64,000 nt of DNA from JAJDTT01 sp965116695 (GTDB taxonomy: Bacteria; Acidobacteriota; UBA6911; RPQK01; JAJDTT01): NCBI GenBank assembly GCA_965116695.1, contig OZ220706.1, positions 4,092,001-4,156,000 of the forward strand, given 5' to 3'. The notes beneath the pieces were generated by a model. It was not told the DNA's origin. It ran no database searches and was given only the letters and a program-made list of their open reading frames with translations. Shown here one piece after another: positions 55,142 through 63,651 of this stretch. Position 1 is the stretch's first letter. Every line of letters begins with the position of its first letter. A program made the position numbers and the translations under genes.

Positions 55142-55324
55142 ATGCCTGTCATGCTGTCGGACGTTTACGATGCCCTGATATCGGCTGGTGCCAAGGAAAC
55201 CAAAGCCAAGGCTGCTGCGGAGGAAATCGCGCACTTCGACTATCGGCTGAACCGGATCGAAGTTCTGTTGGGGATTGTCGTTGCTTTACAGATTTCGACT
55301 TTCGGAGCCGTAATCTTCAAGTAG
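55142..55324 (+). CDS. Small DUF1640-like coiled-coil/membrane protein
   Basis: Sixty residues: an Ala/Lys-rich helix (DALISAGAKETKAKAAAEEI), then FDYRLNRIEVLLGIVVALQI and a hydrophobic C-terminal helix. This plan (short helix, heptad stretch, membrane helix) is that of small DUF1640/CCDC90-like proteins common near mobile elements. There is no clear ribosome binding site. A second Met at position 4 could be the start. Confidence 0.5.
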   Translation: MPVMLSDVYDALISAGAKETKAKAAAEEIAHFDYRLNRIEVLLGIVVALQISTFGAVIFK

Positions 55325-55466
55325 GCAGGAGACAGGGAAATCCCTTCCTATCTGGTTGAGAGCCTGGCCCAAGTTTACCGCGTTGGATGAAAGAATTCAT
55401 CCAAGTTGTTTCTTTGCAAAGACATAGAGACTCCCGTCTGTATGACAAACGGATCCGTATCAGCGG

Positions 55467-56126
55467 TCAGATCGTGAGGTTTTCGAGGCCCAGGATGTCG
55501 TAGATCCTGCGCTGTTCGTCCGTCATCCGCGAGAGCGTCGTCCGGAGTTCCGGCTCGCCGTCCGCCGCCCGCACGGGATACGGCACGTCGACCTCGCGGA
55601 TCCCGCGGAGCGCGTCCAACAGCGACGGGATCGAACCCGGAACGCCGTGGCGGCTCAGTTCCCGCTGCAGCAGGCCACACAGCATCAGCGCAGGCACGCA
55701 GCAGAACACGTGCACCGCGATCTTCTTGTCCGTCCAGTGGAATTGCGGCCGGATCGCGATGCAGTCTCTGTCCTTGAGCTGCCGGAAGGCGCTCTCCACA
55801 TGATGTTGCGCGCGGTAGCCGCTCACCAACTCGGCGTCGCTCCAGCCCGCCTGGTCGGTGAACAGCAGGGTTTTGCCCAGGAGCGTGCGCTGAAGCGTCT
55901 CCCCGGCGCGTCGCTGGAAGCGGTACTTGACCTTCGGCAAGCCGTCCACCTCAAGACCTGGACGGCGAACAGGTCCCGCATGTGGCGGGCCCGCAGCCAG
56001 CCGTCGACTTTCTTTTGCGTGCCGGCCAGGCTCGGCTTGCGTTTCCCCCGGATCTTGTCGTCGCGCCAGCGCCGCAACTGCCGCTGCAGGGCGCCCAGGT
56101 GCCGGCGCCGCTTCGTGATCTCGCAC
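55467..56126 (-). pseudogene. Broken IS1634-like (DDE) transposase
   Basis: The C-terminal two thirds of an IS4-group IS1634-type transposase is readable: VDGLPKVKYRFQRRAGETLQ, LLGKTLLFTDQAGWSDAELV, YRAQHHVESAFRQLKDRDCI (the conserved Y-(2)-R-(3)-E-(6)-K signature) and IRPQFHWTDKKIAVHVFCC. The segment upstream (RQLRRWRDDKIRGKRKPSLA, KKVDGWLRARHMRDLFAV) is in another frame, so a frameshift lies near 55950. The N-terminal half, including the first catalytic Asp, is gone beyond about 56126, where a direct repeat starts. Inactive. Confidence 0.8.
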
Positions 56127-56159
56127 CGGTCAGAAAGGAACAGTCATCTTTTCGGTCCC
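56124..56159. repeat. Left direct repeat flanking the IS3 relic
   Basis: Begins CACCGGTCAGAAAGG and ends TTTTCGGTCCC. It is diverged but collinear with 56422-56458. The core is ACAGTCATCTTTT, a variant of the ACAGTCACGTTTT family. Confidence 0.7.
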
Positions 56160-56187
56160 TTCGTCGTTACGGTGCCCCTCGTCCAGA

Positions 56188-56330
56188 TTAGTCTGCCTGG
56201 ACCCGCTTTCGGATCACCGACGCCGAGGGCTCGAAGTCCTCGGCCAGCGACTCTGGAGAACGCCCTGAGCGCACCAGCCCACGATCTCCCGCCGGAACTT
56301 CGGCGAGTACCGCCGCCTCTTTCTTGCCAT
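56188..56330 (-). pseudogene. IS3-family transposase OrfA relic
   Basis: Minus strand starts MARKRRRYSPKFRREIVG, then needs a frameshift to continue LVRSGRSPESLAEDFEPSAS and VIRKRVQAD before a stop. This is the helix-turn-helix OrfA of IS3-type elements, usually about 100 residues. OrfB is absent. Inactive. Confidence 0.75.
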
Positions 56331-56421
56331 CGTAGATCTCTCCTTGCACTTCGTTAATATGTATGTGTCCTCGAAAGCGGGCGAACTCCATCGTGGCGAG
56401 TCATCTTGGATTGAGACTCAA

Positions 56422-56458
56422 CACCGGTCAGAAGGGAGACAGTCACGTTTTTGGTCCC
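56422..56458. repeat. Right direct repeat flanking the IS3 relic
   Basis: Begins CACCGGTCAGAAGGG, contains ACAGTCACGTTTTT and ends GGTCCC. With 56124-56159 it brackets the OrfA relic. Confidence 0.7.
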
Positions 56459-56472
56459 CGGAAAACGCACGC

Positions 56473-56529
56473 TTACAGGGGGTTCAGCAAGAAGTTGAAC
56501 GCGGAGAGGGTGATCAACAGGCGTGTCAT
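56473..56529 (-). pseudogene. 5' relic of a third alpha/beta hydrolase copy
   Basis: Minus strand codes MTRLLITLSAFNFLLNPL then stop, aligning with the signal peptides of the two intact copies (MVRLLIVISSLLFSLTPL). The promoter region upstream is also conserved (see 56537). The homology is lost next to the right direct repeat, so the gene body was probably removed when the mobile elements arrived. The remaining bases of 56331-56726 hold no other gene I can support. Confidence 0.65.
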
Positions 56530-56536
56530 GCATGCC

Positions 56537-56566
56537 ACTAGAGTCGCTGTGGGAGGCTGGAGTCAA
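56537..56566 (-). promoter_or_regulatory. Conserved promoter relic of the third hydrolase copy
   Basis: Minus strand: TTGACT (56561-56566), an 18-bp spacer, TCTAGT (56537-56542), seven bases to the ATG at 56529. Spacing is identical to the two intact promoters. Confidence 0.55.
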
Positions 56567-56726
56567 GATGGCAGAACGGAGAAAAAAACAGCTCTCCGAT
56601 TTTCGACGACACTGGTCCGGGATCGCGGTTGGAAAACTGTGAGAGAAGTTCGAGCATACCCTCTCTGGCTAACGGTCTTCGTGAAAGCTAGTATCTGTAG
56701 GGTATTCGCGACGTTTCGAGGGCTGG

Positions 56727-58919
56727 ATGGAGTATCTATTGGCATTGGTCATTCTGCTGTGGGTTCTGGCTCGTATTGGCGCGTCGATCAACAAGTCTAC
56801 CCCAGCACAGCGCACTTCACCGATTAAGCCTATGGGGAAAGTGCGTTCGGTAAAGAAGACTCACAAGAACCCAAGGCGTCCTGCCCGATGGATCGAGACT
56901 GGCCGAGTCGTACCAGTAGCTGGGCGCAACATCAATGGGATGATCTATCTTGGGCAGGAGCCGCGCCGGGATAGCTGGAATATGGCAGGCAGTGGTTTCA
57001 TTGATCCGAATTTATCTATTGCGAAGAGCGGTTCAGACTATGCCGGCGACGGAATGCCTTACTGGCCAAGATACAGTGACATCAGTCCACGGGAACGGGC
57101 AACTTTTCTGGACTGGCTGGCTAGCGGGCGCTCAGATACCCGAATTGGTCCAGGGTATGTCTTTCTCTTCTTCTATGGACTAGAGCGGAGGTTTTTCGTA
57201 GATGCCTCAGATGAGGAAGAAAAGCGCCTTCTTGTCGAAGAAGTCGAGAGATTGCTCGCCATCTATGGGGAAAATAGTTCAGTTCGGCGGTATATGACCG
57301 CCTTTTTGCAGGCGGCACGGATTGTCCTAGATCCTACCGGTGATGCTGAACCTCGCTTCGAGAGGTCAGGCCATGAGTTGCCGCTTGGCCTCCGAGTAGC
57401 AATTGGCTTGATGGCCAAGGAAAGACACCCTCTGAGCGCAGGTTGGCTTCTTGGTTGGTACGCCACACACCCGGAAACTCGGTTTCGAACACCGGCGATC
57501 CGGGCGTTTCCTGAATTTAGGGCGCTTTTCACACTCCTTTTCAATGACCGATTCCCAAAAGGATTGAAGATATACAAACCCAAGAGGCTCATACGTGCCC
57601 GTTACGCGTCCGCGTCTAGAGAATTTGACCTGAATCTCAAGCGCTACGTTGGAGATGTTCCAGACATCTCCGGTACGTCGAAACCCGTGAAAATTGCGAA
57701 AGAGATCGTTGATGAGGCCACAGACTCACTCGACAAGTTCAGTCGATACCTCGGCCGCAATCCGAACGGACGCGACACTATTGAGGCCCATGCACTCATG
57801 CCTGAGCGGCTGTGGCCACTGTTTCCCTGCGCAGCGATGAAGAGTTTGCACGGGTGGGCAGACGGAGTCATCGAGGCAGGCGGTCTTTGTCCTGTTGAAC
57901 AGGTCGTGGAACAACTGGAAGGCGCAACTCCTGACAAGTTGGGGAAACGAAGGCTTACTGGCGCAGCCGATGCATTGGCACGTCTATCGATTGGAATGGC
58001 GCCGGACCCGCGTTTCGCACTGCGTAGCCCCAAACTCGGGGAACCCGTAGTTCTTTTCCGTTTGCCCGAGGGGACTACAGCGATCGAGGACGTTAGTGAA
58101 GAGTACAGGAAGACGCTCGTCGCTATCGCGATCGGAAGCTTTGTTGCACATGCAGACGGCAAGCTCGCCGCGAAAGAGCGTAGCGCGCTGGAAGCCCGGA
58201 TCAAAACCGTAAAGTTGTCTAACGCTGAGCAGACACGCCTTCTTGCAAATTTACAGTGGATGTTGTCGGTGCCCCCCAATCTGGTTTTGTTTCGGCGCCG
58301 TCTGAAAGATGTTCCGGAACACACTCGTCATGAATTCGGACAAGTAACTCTTGCCATGGCCGCCGTGGACGGCGTGATCGATCCGGGAGAAATCAAGGCG
58401 ATCGAAAGACTATACAAGGCCATTGGTCTAAGGGCGGACAGCATTTATTCTGATATTCACGCATTTACTACCAGCGGCGAGCCCTATACGGTCCGGAAGG
58501 CTGGCGCCCAAGCAAACGACCTCATAATCCCGCCGCCGCCGGAACCTGATAGTCAGCTAGTCCTCGATGTGGATCGCGTAGACTTGCTAATGGCTGACAC
58601 CGCGCGAGTCTCCAACGTTTTGGCTGATATTTTTTCTGACAATGAACCAGAAGAAACGGAAGAAGACGTAGTGGAAGACCTCGCCTCGGGATTCCCGGGG
58701 TTGGACAGACAACACTCGGAATTCCTCGGTGAGTTGTTGACCCGGCCGCACTGGGACGAGGTGGAATTCGCGACCTTGGCAGACGAGTTTCGGCTAATGC
58801 AGGCAGGTGCTGTAGAGACCCTGAATGAGTGGTCTTTTGAGCGGTTTGGCGATGTGCTAATCGACGAATACGAAGGCTACGAAATCAACCCAGACTTAAC
58901 GGCTGACCTTAGGAGTTGA
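56727..58919 (+). CDS. sngA: Shango defence protein SngA (TerB-N / TerB / TerB-C)
   Basis: Protein of 730 residues. An N-terminal membrane helix (MEYLLALVILLWVLARIGAS) precedes a TerB-N domain (~60-290; WPRYSDISPRERATFLDWLA, GYVFLFFYGLERRFFVDA). A TerB-like helical domain follows (~460-590; SFVAHADGKLAAKERSALEA, MAAVDGVIDPGEIKAIERLY), then a TerB-C tail (~640-730; GFPGLDRQHSEFLGELLTRP, FERFGDVLIDEYEGYEINPD). TerB domains bind metal and are known from tellurite-resistance and phage-defence operons. TerB + ATPase + helicase is the gene set of the Shango anti-phage system. It lies 10 bp before sngB. Codon use is clearly more AT-rich than that of the flanking genes, suggesting transfer. Confidence 0.85.
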   Translation: MEYLLALVILLWVLARIGASINKSTPAQRTSPIKPMGKVRSVKKTHKNPRRPARWIETGRVVPVAGRNINGMIYLGQEPRRDSWNMAGSGFIDPNLSIAKSGSDYAGDGMPYWPRYSDISPRERATFLDWLASGRSDTRIGPGYVFLFFYGLERRFFVDASDEEEKRLLVEEVERLLAIYGENSSVRRYMTAFLQAARIVLDPTGDAEPRFERSGHELPLGLRVAIGLMAKERHPLSAGWLLGWYATHPETRFRTPAIRAFPEFRALFTLLFNDRFPKGLKIYKPKRLIRARYASASREFDLNLKRYVGDVPDISGTSKPVKIAKEIVDEATDSLDKFSRYLGRNPNGRDTIEAHALMPERLWPLFPCAAMKSLHGWADGVIEAGGLCPVEQVVEQLEGATPDKLGKRRLTGAADALARLSIGMAPDPRFALRSPKLGEPVVLFRLPEGTTAIEDVSEEYRKTLVAIAIGSFVAHADGKLAAKERSALEARIKTVKLSNAEQTRLLANLQWMLSVPPNLVLFRRRLKDVPEHTRHEFGQVTLAMAAVDGVIDPGEIKAIERLYKAIGLRADSIYSDIHAFTTSGEPYTVRKAGAQANDLIIPPPPEPDSQLVLDVDRVDLLMADTARVSNVLADIFSDNEPEETEEDVVEDLASGFPGLDRQHSEFLGELLTRPHWDEVEFATLADEFRLMQAGAVETLNEWSFERFGDVLIDEYEGYEINPDLTADLRS

Positions 58920-58929
58920 GGAACGACCG

Positions 58930-60228
58930 ATGCCAAAGCCAAGAATCAAGCGGCGCGAGCGGGACACGATCATCCAAGCGCTTCGAGCTGGTGTCGTTCC
59001 CAAGCTAGGGCTGCAGCATATCCAGGTCGGTCGCGCCCGAGAGATCGAGGAATTGGTTCGTGACGTGGAACGCATCGGCGAGGGTGGCACAACAATCCGG
59101 TTTATTATCGGGGAATATGGTTCTGGCAAGACGTTTTTCCTGAACCTGGGTCGCTTGATCGCTCTCGAAAAGGGCATGGTAGTCCTTTCAGCGGATCTGG
59201 CCCCCGACCGGCGTCTTTATGCGACCGGAGGCCAGGCCAGATCACTCTATGCTGAGTTGACTAGAAATGCCTCGACCCGCACGAAACCCATTGGCGGTGC
59301 AATGGCATCGATCGTCGAGCGTTTCGTAACTCAAGCCTTGCGCTCCGCACAAATCGGTGGCCAGAGACCTGGCGACGTGATTCGCAATAGACTCGCCCAC
59401 TTGGAAGACCTAACTGGTGGGTACGACTTTGCCACCGTTATTGCCCGATATTGGGAGGGATTCGAGGCCGGAAACGAAGGGCTTCAATCCTCTACGCTCC
59501 GATGGTTAAGAGCTGAGTATTCCACTCGGACTGATGCGCGTAAGGCGCTCGGTGTCCGCACGATCATCGCCGACGCCAACGTTTATGACCAGCTGAAATT
59601 GCTGGCGCTTTTTTGCCGTGAAGCGGGTTATCGAGGGCTATTGGTATCGTTGGACGAACTTGTCAATCTATATAAGCTGATCTCTTCCCGGGCTCGAAAC
59701 TCAAACTACGAACAGATCCTGCGCATTTTCAATGACGTGTTACAGGGTAGTGCTAGCCATCTCGGGTTTTTACTGGGTGGAACGCCCGAATTTCTGATGG
59801 ACACTCGTCGCGGCCTCTACAGCTACGAGGCCCTTCAGTCGCGGCTAGCCGAAAATACCTTCGCGCGTGACGAACTTGTTGACCTGTCGGGTCCAGTGAT
59901 AAGGCTCGCCAACCTAACTCCAGAGGACATATATGTCCTTCTTAGTAATATCCGTCGTGTGATGCAGGGAGATGAGGCCACATTGCCCGATGACGCACTC
60001 ACCGCCTTCATGACCTATTGTTCCGAACGCATCGGTGACGCGTATTTTCGAACCCCACGAAACACAGTCACCGCTTTTGTCAACTTGCTTTCGGTGTTGG
60101 ACCAGAACCCAGGTGCAGACTGGCGACGATTGATTGGATCTGTGAATATCGCCGAAGAATTTGGCGATGTGATGAGCAAATCTCGGCGTGAAGAAGCGGA
60201 TGACGAACTCGCGACATTCAAACTCTGA
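58930..60228 (+). CDS. sngB: Shango defence ATPase SngB (DUF2791/BrxD-like)
   Basis: P-loop ATPase of 432 residues. The N terminus RDTIIQALRAGVVPKLGLQH and IQVGRAREIEELVRDVERI is typical of the DUF2791/BrxD group. Walker A is GEYGSGKT (61-68); Walker B is LLVSLDELVNLYKL near residue 238. Later marks are LGGTPEFLMDTRRGLYSYEA and PRNTVTAFVNLLSVLDQNPG. Related ATPases serve BREX types with BrxHI helicases; here the neighbours fit Shango. Its 3' end overlaps the helicase start by about 29 bases, so expression is coupled. Confidence 0.87.
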   Translation: MPKPRIKRRERDTIIQALRAGVVPKLGLQHIQVGRAREIEELVRDVERIGEGGTTIRFIIGEYGSGKTFFLNLGRLIALEKGMVVLSADLAPDRRLYATGGQARSLYAELTRNASTRTKPIGGAMASIVERFVTQALRSAQIGGQRPGDVIRNRLAHLEDLTGGYDFATVIARYWEGFEAGNEGLQSSTLRWLRAEYSTRTDARKALGVRTIIADANVYDQLKLLALFCREAGYRGLLVSLDELVNLYKLISSRARNSNYEQILRIFNDVLQGSASHLGFLLGGTPEFLMDTRRGLYSYEALQSRLAENTFARDELVDLSGPVIRLANLTPEDIYVLLSNIRRVMQGDEATLPDDALTAFMTYCSERIGDAYFRTPRNTVTAFVNLLSVLDQNPGADWRRLIGSVNIAEEFGDVMSKSRREEADDELATFKL

Positions 60229-62419
60229 ACAGTCTACCGAATTTGGCCGACTTGCAGAGCCTGTCCGTCGCTGGATCTGGAACAAGGGTTGGAAGAGCCT
60301 ACGTGAAATCCAGGAGCGTGCGATCCCGGCACTGCTGAATGACAGCCGAGATGTAATCATCGCTGCAGCCACCGCAGGAGGTAAAACCGAAGCCGCATTC
60401 TTGCCGTTGATCTCGCTGGTTCTGGACCACCCCGGTTCTGGTGGCTTTGACCTTGTCTATGTCAGTCCTCTTCGGGCGCTGATTAACGACCAATTCGAAC
60501 GACTGGAGGACTTATGTGAAAGAGCCGAATTGCCGGTCTTTCCATGGCATGGCGACATATCGCATGGGCTCAAATCCCGTGCACGCAAGAATCCCCGCGG
60601 CGTGTTGCTAATTACACCGGAATCGCTCGAAGCTCTTTTCGTTCTGCGCGGGCTTCAAATTCCGGCGCTGTTCATGGACACCCGTGCCGTAGTAATCGAC
60701 GAGCTTCACGCCCTGTTGGACACTGAGCGTGGTGTCCACCTCCGATCTCTGTTGACACGTATGGAGATGGCGGTCGGTCGCCGGATCCGCCGAGTTGGAT
60801 TATCGGCGACGCTGGGTGAAATGGCGTTGGCGAGGGAATATCTCCGTCCTGAAATGCCCGAGTCGGTAGTGCTTATTGAGAGTACGGCAGGTGGCCAAGA
60901 GTTGAAAGTGCAACTCCGCGGCTATCTGCGACGGCGATTGCGAAACGGGGATGGCATGGATGGCAATGCCGCACAGCGTTCTGTGGTAGGACACCTTTTC
61001 TCCAAGTTGCGCGGCAGCCGGAATCTTATTTTTGCCGGATCACGCCAAAACGTCGAATGGTATGCGGACGCCCTCCGTGACATGTCAGTCAGGGCGCGTT
61101 TACCAGAGGAATTTTTCCCGCACCACGCCAGTCTGTCCCGCGAACACCGAATCGGGCTCGAAAAGCGACTCAAGTCACATCCTGCGACTACTGCCGTCTG
61201 CACTTCGACACTGGAGCTTGGAATTGATATCGGCGACATCACTTGTGTGGCACAGATCGGCGCACCATTCTCGGTCGCGTCACTCCGGCAGCGACTCGGT
61301 CGTTCGGGTCGGCGTGCTGGCCAAGCTGCCGTACTCCGGATGTATTCAATAGAGAATGAGCCCAGTGCTGAATCTCATCCGTTGGATCGCCTACATTTGA
61401 GTCTTGTCCGCTCGGTCGCGATGGTTGAACTGCTGATCGAAGGATGGTGCGAGCCACCCGCTCCGCAAGCGCTTCACCTGTCGACTCTCAGCCATCAGAT
61501 TCTTTCGGTGATTGCCGAACATGGTGGAACCAGAGCAGACCAGATCTATTCTACGCTTTGTCGTAAAGGGCCGTTTCGACGAGTCGACCCAAGCCTATTC
61601 GTGCGTCTTCTCCGGCAACTTGGCAGGTCTGATGTAGCTCTAATCGAGCAGGCGCCCGACGGCGTCCTGCTCCTTGGACGGCAAGGAGAACGACTTGTTG
61701 AACATTACAGCTTCTTCGCCGTATTTCAGACTCCTAAGGAATACAGGATTACCGTCGCGGGCAAACTGTTGGGAACGCTGCCGATCATCATGATTCTGAC
61801 ACCGGGCATGACAATTATCTTTTCTGGACGACGCTGGCGGGTTGTCGCGATCCATGACTCGGACAGGGTAATTGAGGTGACCGCCGATAAGGTGGGCCGA
61901 CCGCCGACATTCGGCGGTGATGGTGGGATTATCCACGACAAGATCGTACAGAAAATGAAAGAGGTGCTTTCGAAAACAAGTATTCCCATCTATCTCAACA
62001 AGAATGCGGCCAGAATCCTAGAAGATGCGCGCGCAGAGTTTCGGAGACTGGAAATCGCGCGGAGACCGATATGTAGGGTGGGAGAAAGCTGTTGTCTGAT
62101 TGCCACGTGGGCCGGCACGGTAAAGACCTCGACACTCGCATTGGCGCTCCGAGCTAAGGGGTATTCAGTCGAGGTCCATGACGGATTCCTTGACGTCAAT
62201 GAAGAACGCCAGCAACCTGTGGAAGGCGCTCTAAAGGAAATCGCCCGGTCAGTTCCACTCTCCACCAACAGCATATTGTCCGGTAAGGAAAATCTCGTGT
62301 CGGAGAAATTTCACTCCTATTTGAGTCCTGATCTTCTTTTGGAGGATTCAACCAGTAGCAAAATCGATCTCGATACACTACCCAAGCTCGCACGCTGGTT
62401 GATGGAAGAAAGTAAGTAA
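60200..62419 (+). CDS. sngC: Shango defence helicase SngC (Lhr-like DEAD/DEAH)
   Basis: Superfamily 2 helicase of 739 residues. Q-like region WNKGWKSLREIQERAIPALL, motif I ATAGGKT (57-63), motif II DELH near residue 167, motif III GLSATLGEM, motifs V-VI TSTLELGIDIGDITCVAQIG and QRLGRSGRRAGQ. After the helicase core come winged-helix-type and C-terminal regions as in Lhr/BrxHI helicases. It probably unwinds phage DNA or drives SngA/SngB action. I prefer ATG 60200, while GTG 60188 in the same frame would add four residues; both overlap sngB. Confidence 0.88.
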   Translation: MTNSRHSNSEQSTEFGRLAEPVRRWIWNKGWKSLREIQERAIPALLNDSRDVIIAAATAGGKTEAAFLPLISLVLDHPGSGGFDLVYVSPLRALINDQFERLEDLCERAELPVFPWHGDISHGLKSRARKNPRGVLLITPESLEALFVLRGLQIPALFMDTRAVVIDELHALLDTERGVHLRSLLTRMEMAVGRRIRRVGLSATLGEMALAREYLRPEMPESVVLIESTAGGQELKVQLRGYLRRRLRNGDGMDGNAAQRSVVGHLFSKLRGSRNLIFAGSRQNVEWYADALRDMSVRARLPEEFFPHHASLSREHRIGLEKRLKSHPATTAVCTSTLELGIDIGDITCVAQIGAPFSVASLRQRLGRSGRRAGQAAVLRMYSIENEPSAESHPLDRLHLSLVRSVAMVELLIEGWCEPPAPQALHLSTLSHQILSVIAEHGGTRADQIYSTLCRKGPFRRVDPSLFVRLLRQLGRSDVALIEQAPDGVLLLGRQGERLVEHYSFFAVFQTPKEYRITVAGKLLGTLPIIMILTPGMTIIFSGRRWRVVAIHDSDRVIEVTADKVGRPPTFGGDGGIIHDKIVQKMKEVLSKTSIPIYLNKNAARILEDARAEFRRLEIARRPICRVGESCCLIATWAGTVKTSTLALALRAKGYSVEVHDGFLDVNEERQQPVEGALKEIARSVPLSTNSILSGKENLVSEKFHSYLSPDLLLEDSTSSKIDLDTLPKLARWLMEESK

Positions 62420-62601
62420 TGAAAGCGATTTGCGAATCCATACGATAATTGCGGTAGTCAGAAAAGATGACTTTCTGTTGTTGTGGGGGATAGGTTTAGT
62501 GCGGAGGCGGTACTGACTATCCTTACCGTCTTGTCGAGATTGGAAGAAAGGCCGCAGGCAAAACCTTGGTCCCAACACTGAAATTTGTGGTTTCGTGCCG
62601 T
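62420..62601. other. Right margin of the Shango island
   Basis: No gene. Near 62460 the sequence GAAAAGATGACTTTCTG resembles the reverse complement of the 56131-56155 repeat core, a possible inverted member of the same repeat family. AT content is still high here and drops at the following gene. Confidence 0.4.
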
Positions 62602-63651
62602 CTAATGATTGGAGTGTGAGATCGATTTCACGGCATATGCGTCCACGGCGGCGACGGCGAGGCGTGACATCCGGGCCAGAATCTCCCGGCCCGATCGATC
62701 GTTGGGGTCCGCGCTCAAGGCGAAGGCGGCAATGACGACCGGCCCGGACGGCAACTCGACGAGTCCCGCGTCGGCGGCGATCCGGCGGCTGCCGCCATAC
62801 TTGTTGGCCACCCGGACGCCCTCCTTCACGTATCTGGCGATGGTCCGCTTGTGGGTGGAGCTGCGCATCATCTCCAGCATCTCGGCGGTGTCCTGCCGGT
62901 TCGCCAACTCGCCGCGAGAAAGGTGGGCCAGCAGCGTGCCGATGTCGCGCGGTCCGCAGACGTTGTTCTTCAAAGATTCCGAATAACCCAGGCCGTCGTC
63001 GAACGTCCCGGCGCGTATCCGTTCCATCAGCCGGGCATCGTTCCGGCGCGTGATGGGATCTTCCGGCATTCCCACGATCACGTAGTGCCAACGGCCCAGT
63101 TCCATGGAGGCCCGGGTGTTCTTCAGTCTCAGTTCCGCCAGAAACCGGTTGACCGCCTCCAGCCCGACTTTGCGCATCACCAGGTCGGTGGCCATGTTGT
63201 CGCTGTGCACCATCATCAGGCGGCAGTACTCGCGCACGGTGAGGGAGACCGGCCCTTCGCGGCGCTTTAGGACGCCGCTGCCGTGGGTCGAAATGTCCGT
63301 GGGCAGAGATTCCTCGGCATCCAGGTCCAGCGATCCGGCGGCCGCCTGCCGGTAGAGTTCGATCATGACCGGCAGCTTGATCACGCTGGCCGGCGGAAAA
63401 CGCTGGTCTCCGTTCCAGGAATACTCGGCGCCATCGGCCAAATTCTTGGCGAAGAAGCCGATCCTTCCGCCGAACCGGCTCGCCATCGCATCCAGTTCCT
63501 GTCGCGGGAATTGGGTCTTGGGAGGGTTTCCGGCGGCGGTCGCTCCCAGGACCAGACCGCAGATCAGGAGAAGAATGGACCTGGCCCTGCCGTTGCGAGA
63601 GCGGTGCTTTGGCCAGGCGGGAGAGGCGGTCTTTCCGGCTTCCCGTCTCAA
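62602..63651 (-). CDS. Exported serine hydrolase, class A beta-lactamase fold
   Basis: Protein of 349 residues starting at TTG 63651, which overlaps the DUF1501 stop by four bases (TTGA). The signal peptide is ARSILLLICGLVLGATAAG. Class A/PBP-like active-site motifs: S89-V-I-K92 in PPASVIKLPVM, S150-D-N152 in MVHSDNMATDLV, and K-Y-G in VANKYGG at the place of K-T-G. The Glu166-type deacylation residue of true beta-lactamases is not evident, so a carboxypeptidase or esterase role is as likely as resistance. Coupling to DUF1501 is unusual. Confidence 0.82.
   Translation of the reverse strand: MRREAGKTASPAWPKHRSRNGRARSILLLICGLVLGATAAGNPPKTQFPRQELDAMASRFGGRIGFFAKNLADGAEYSWNGDQRFPPASVIKLPVMIELYRQAAAGSLDLDAEESLPTDISTHGSGVLKRREGPVSLTVREYCRLMMVHSDNMATDLVMRKVGLEAVNRFLAELRLKNTRASMELGRWHYVIVGMPEDPITRRNDARLMERIRAGTFDDGLGYSESLKNNVCGPRDIGTLLAHLSRGELANRQDTAEMLEMMRSSTHKRTIARYVKEGVRVANKYGGSRRIAADAGLVELPSGPVVIAAFALSADPNDRSGREILARMSRLAVAAVDAYAVKSISHSNH
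62641..62673. repeat. 33-bp segment duplicated at 54936-54968
   Basis: Lies inside the C-terminal coding region of the hydrolase; differs from the left copy at one position. The two copies bracket the Shango island and the transposase relics. Confidence 0.75.

Noticed and set aside
58930..62419. BREX system (BrxD plus BrxHI)
   Set aside because: No pglZ, brxC, methylase or brxL homologue is present, and the TerB-N/TerB-C protein upstream fits Shango better.
62602..63651. Acquired beta-lactamase resistance gene
   Set aside because: KYG stands in place of KTG, a deacylating Glu is not evident, and the GC-rich codon use and DUF1501 coupling look native. A resistance role is unsupported.
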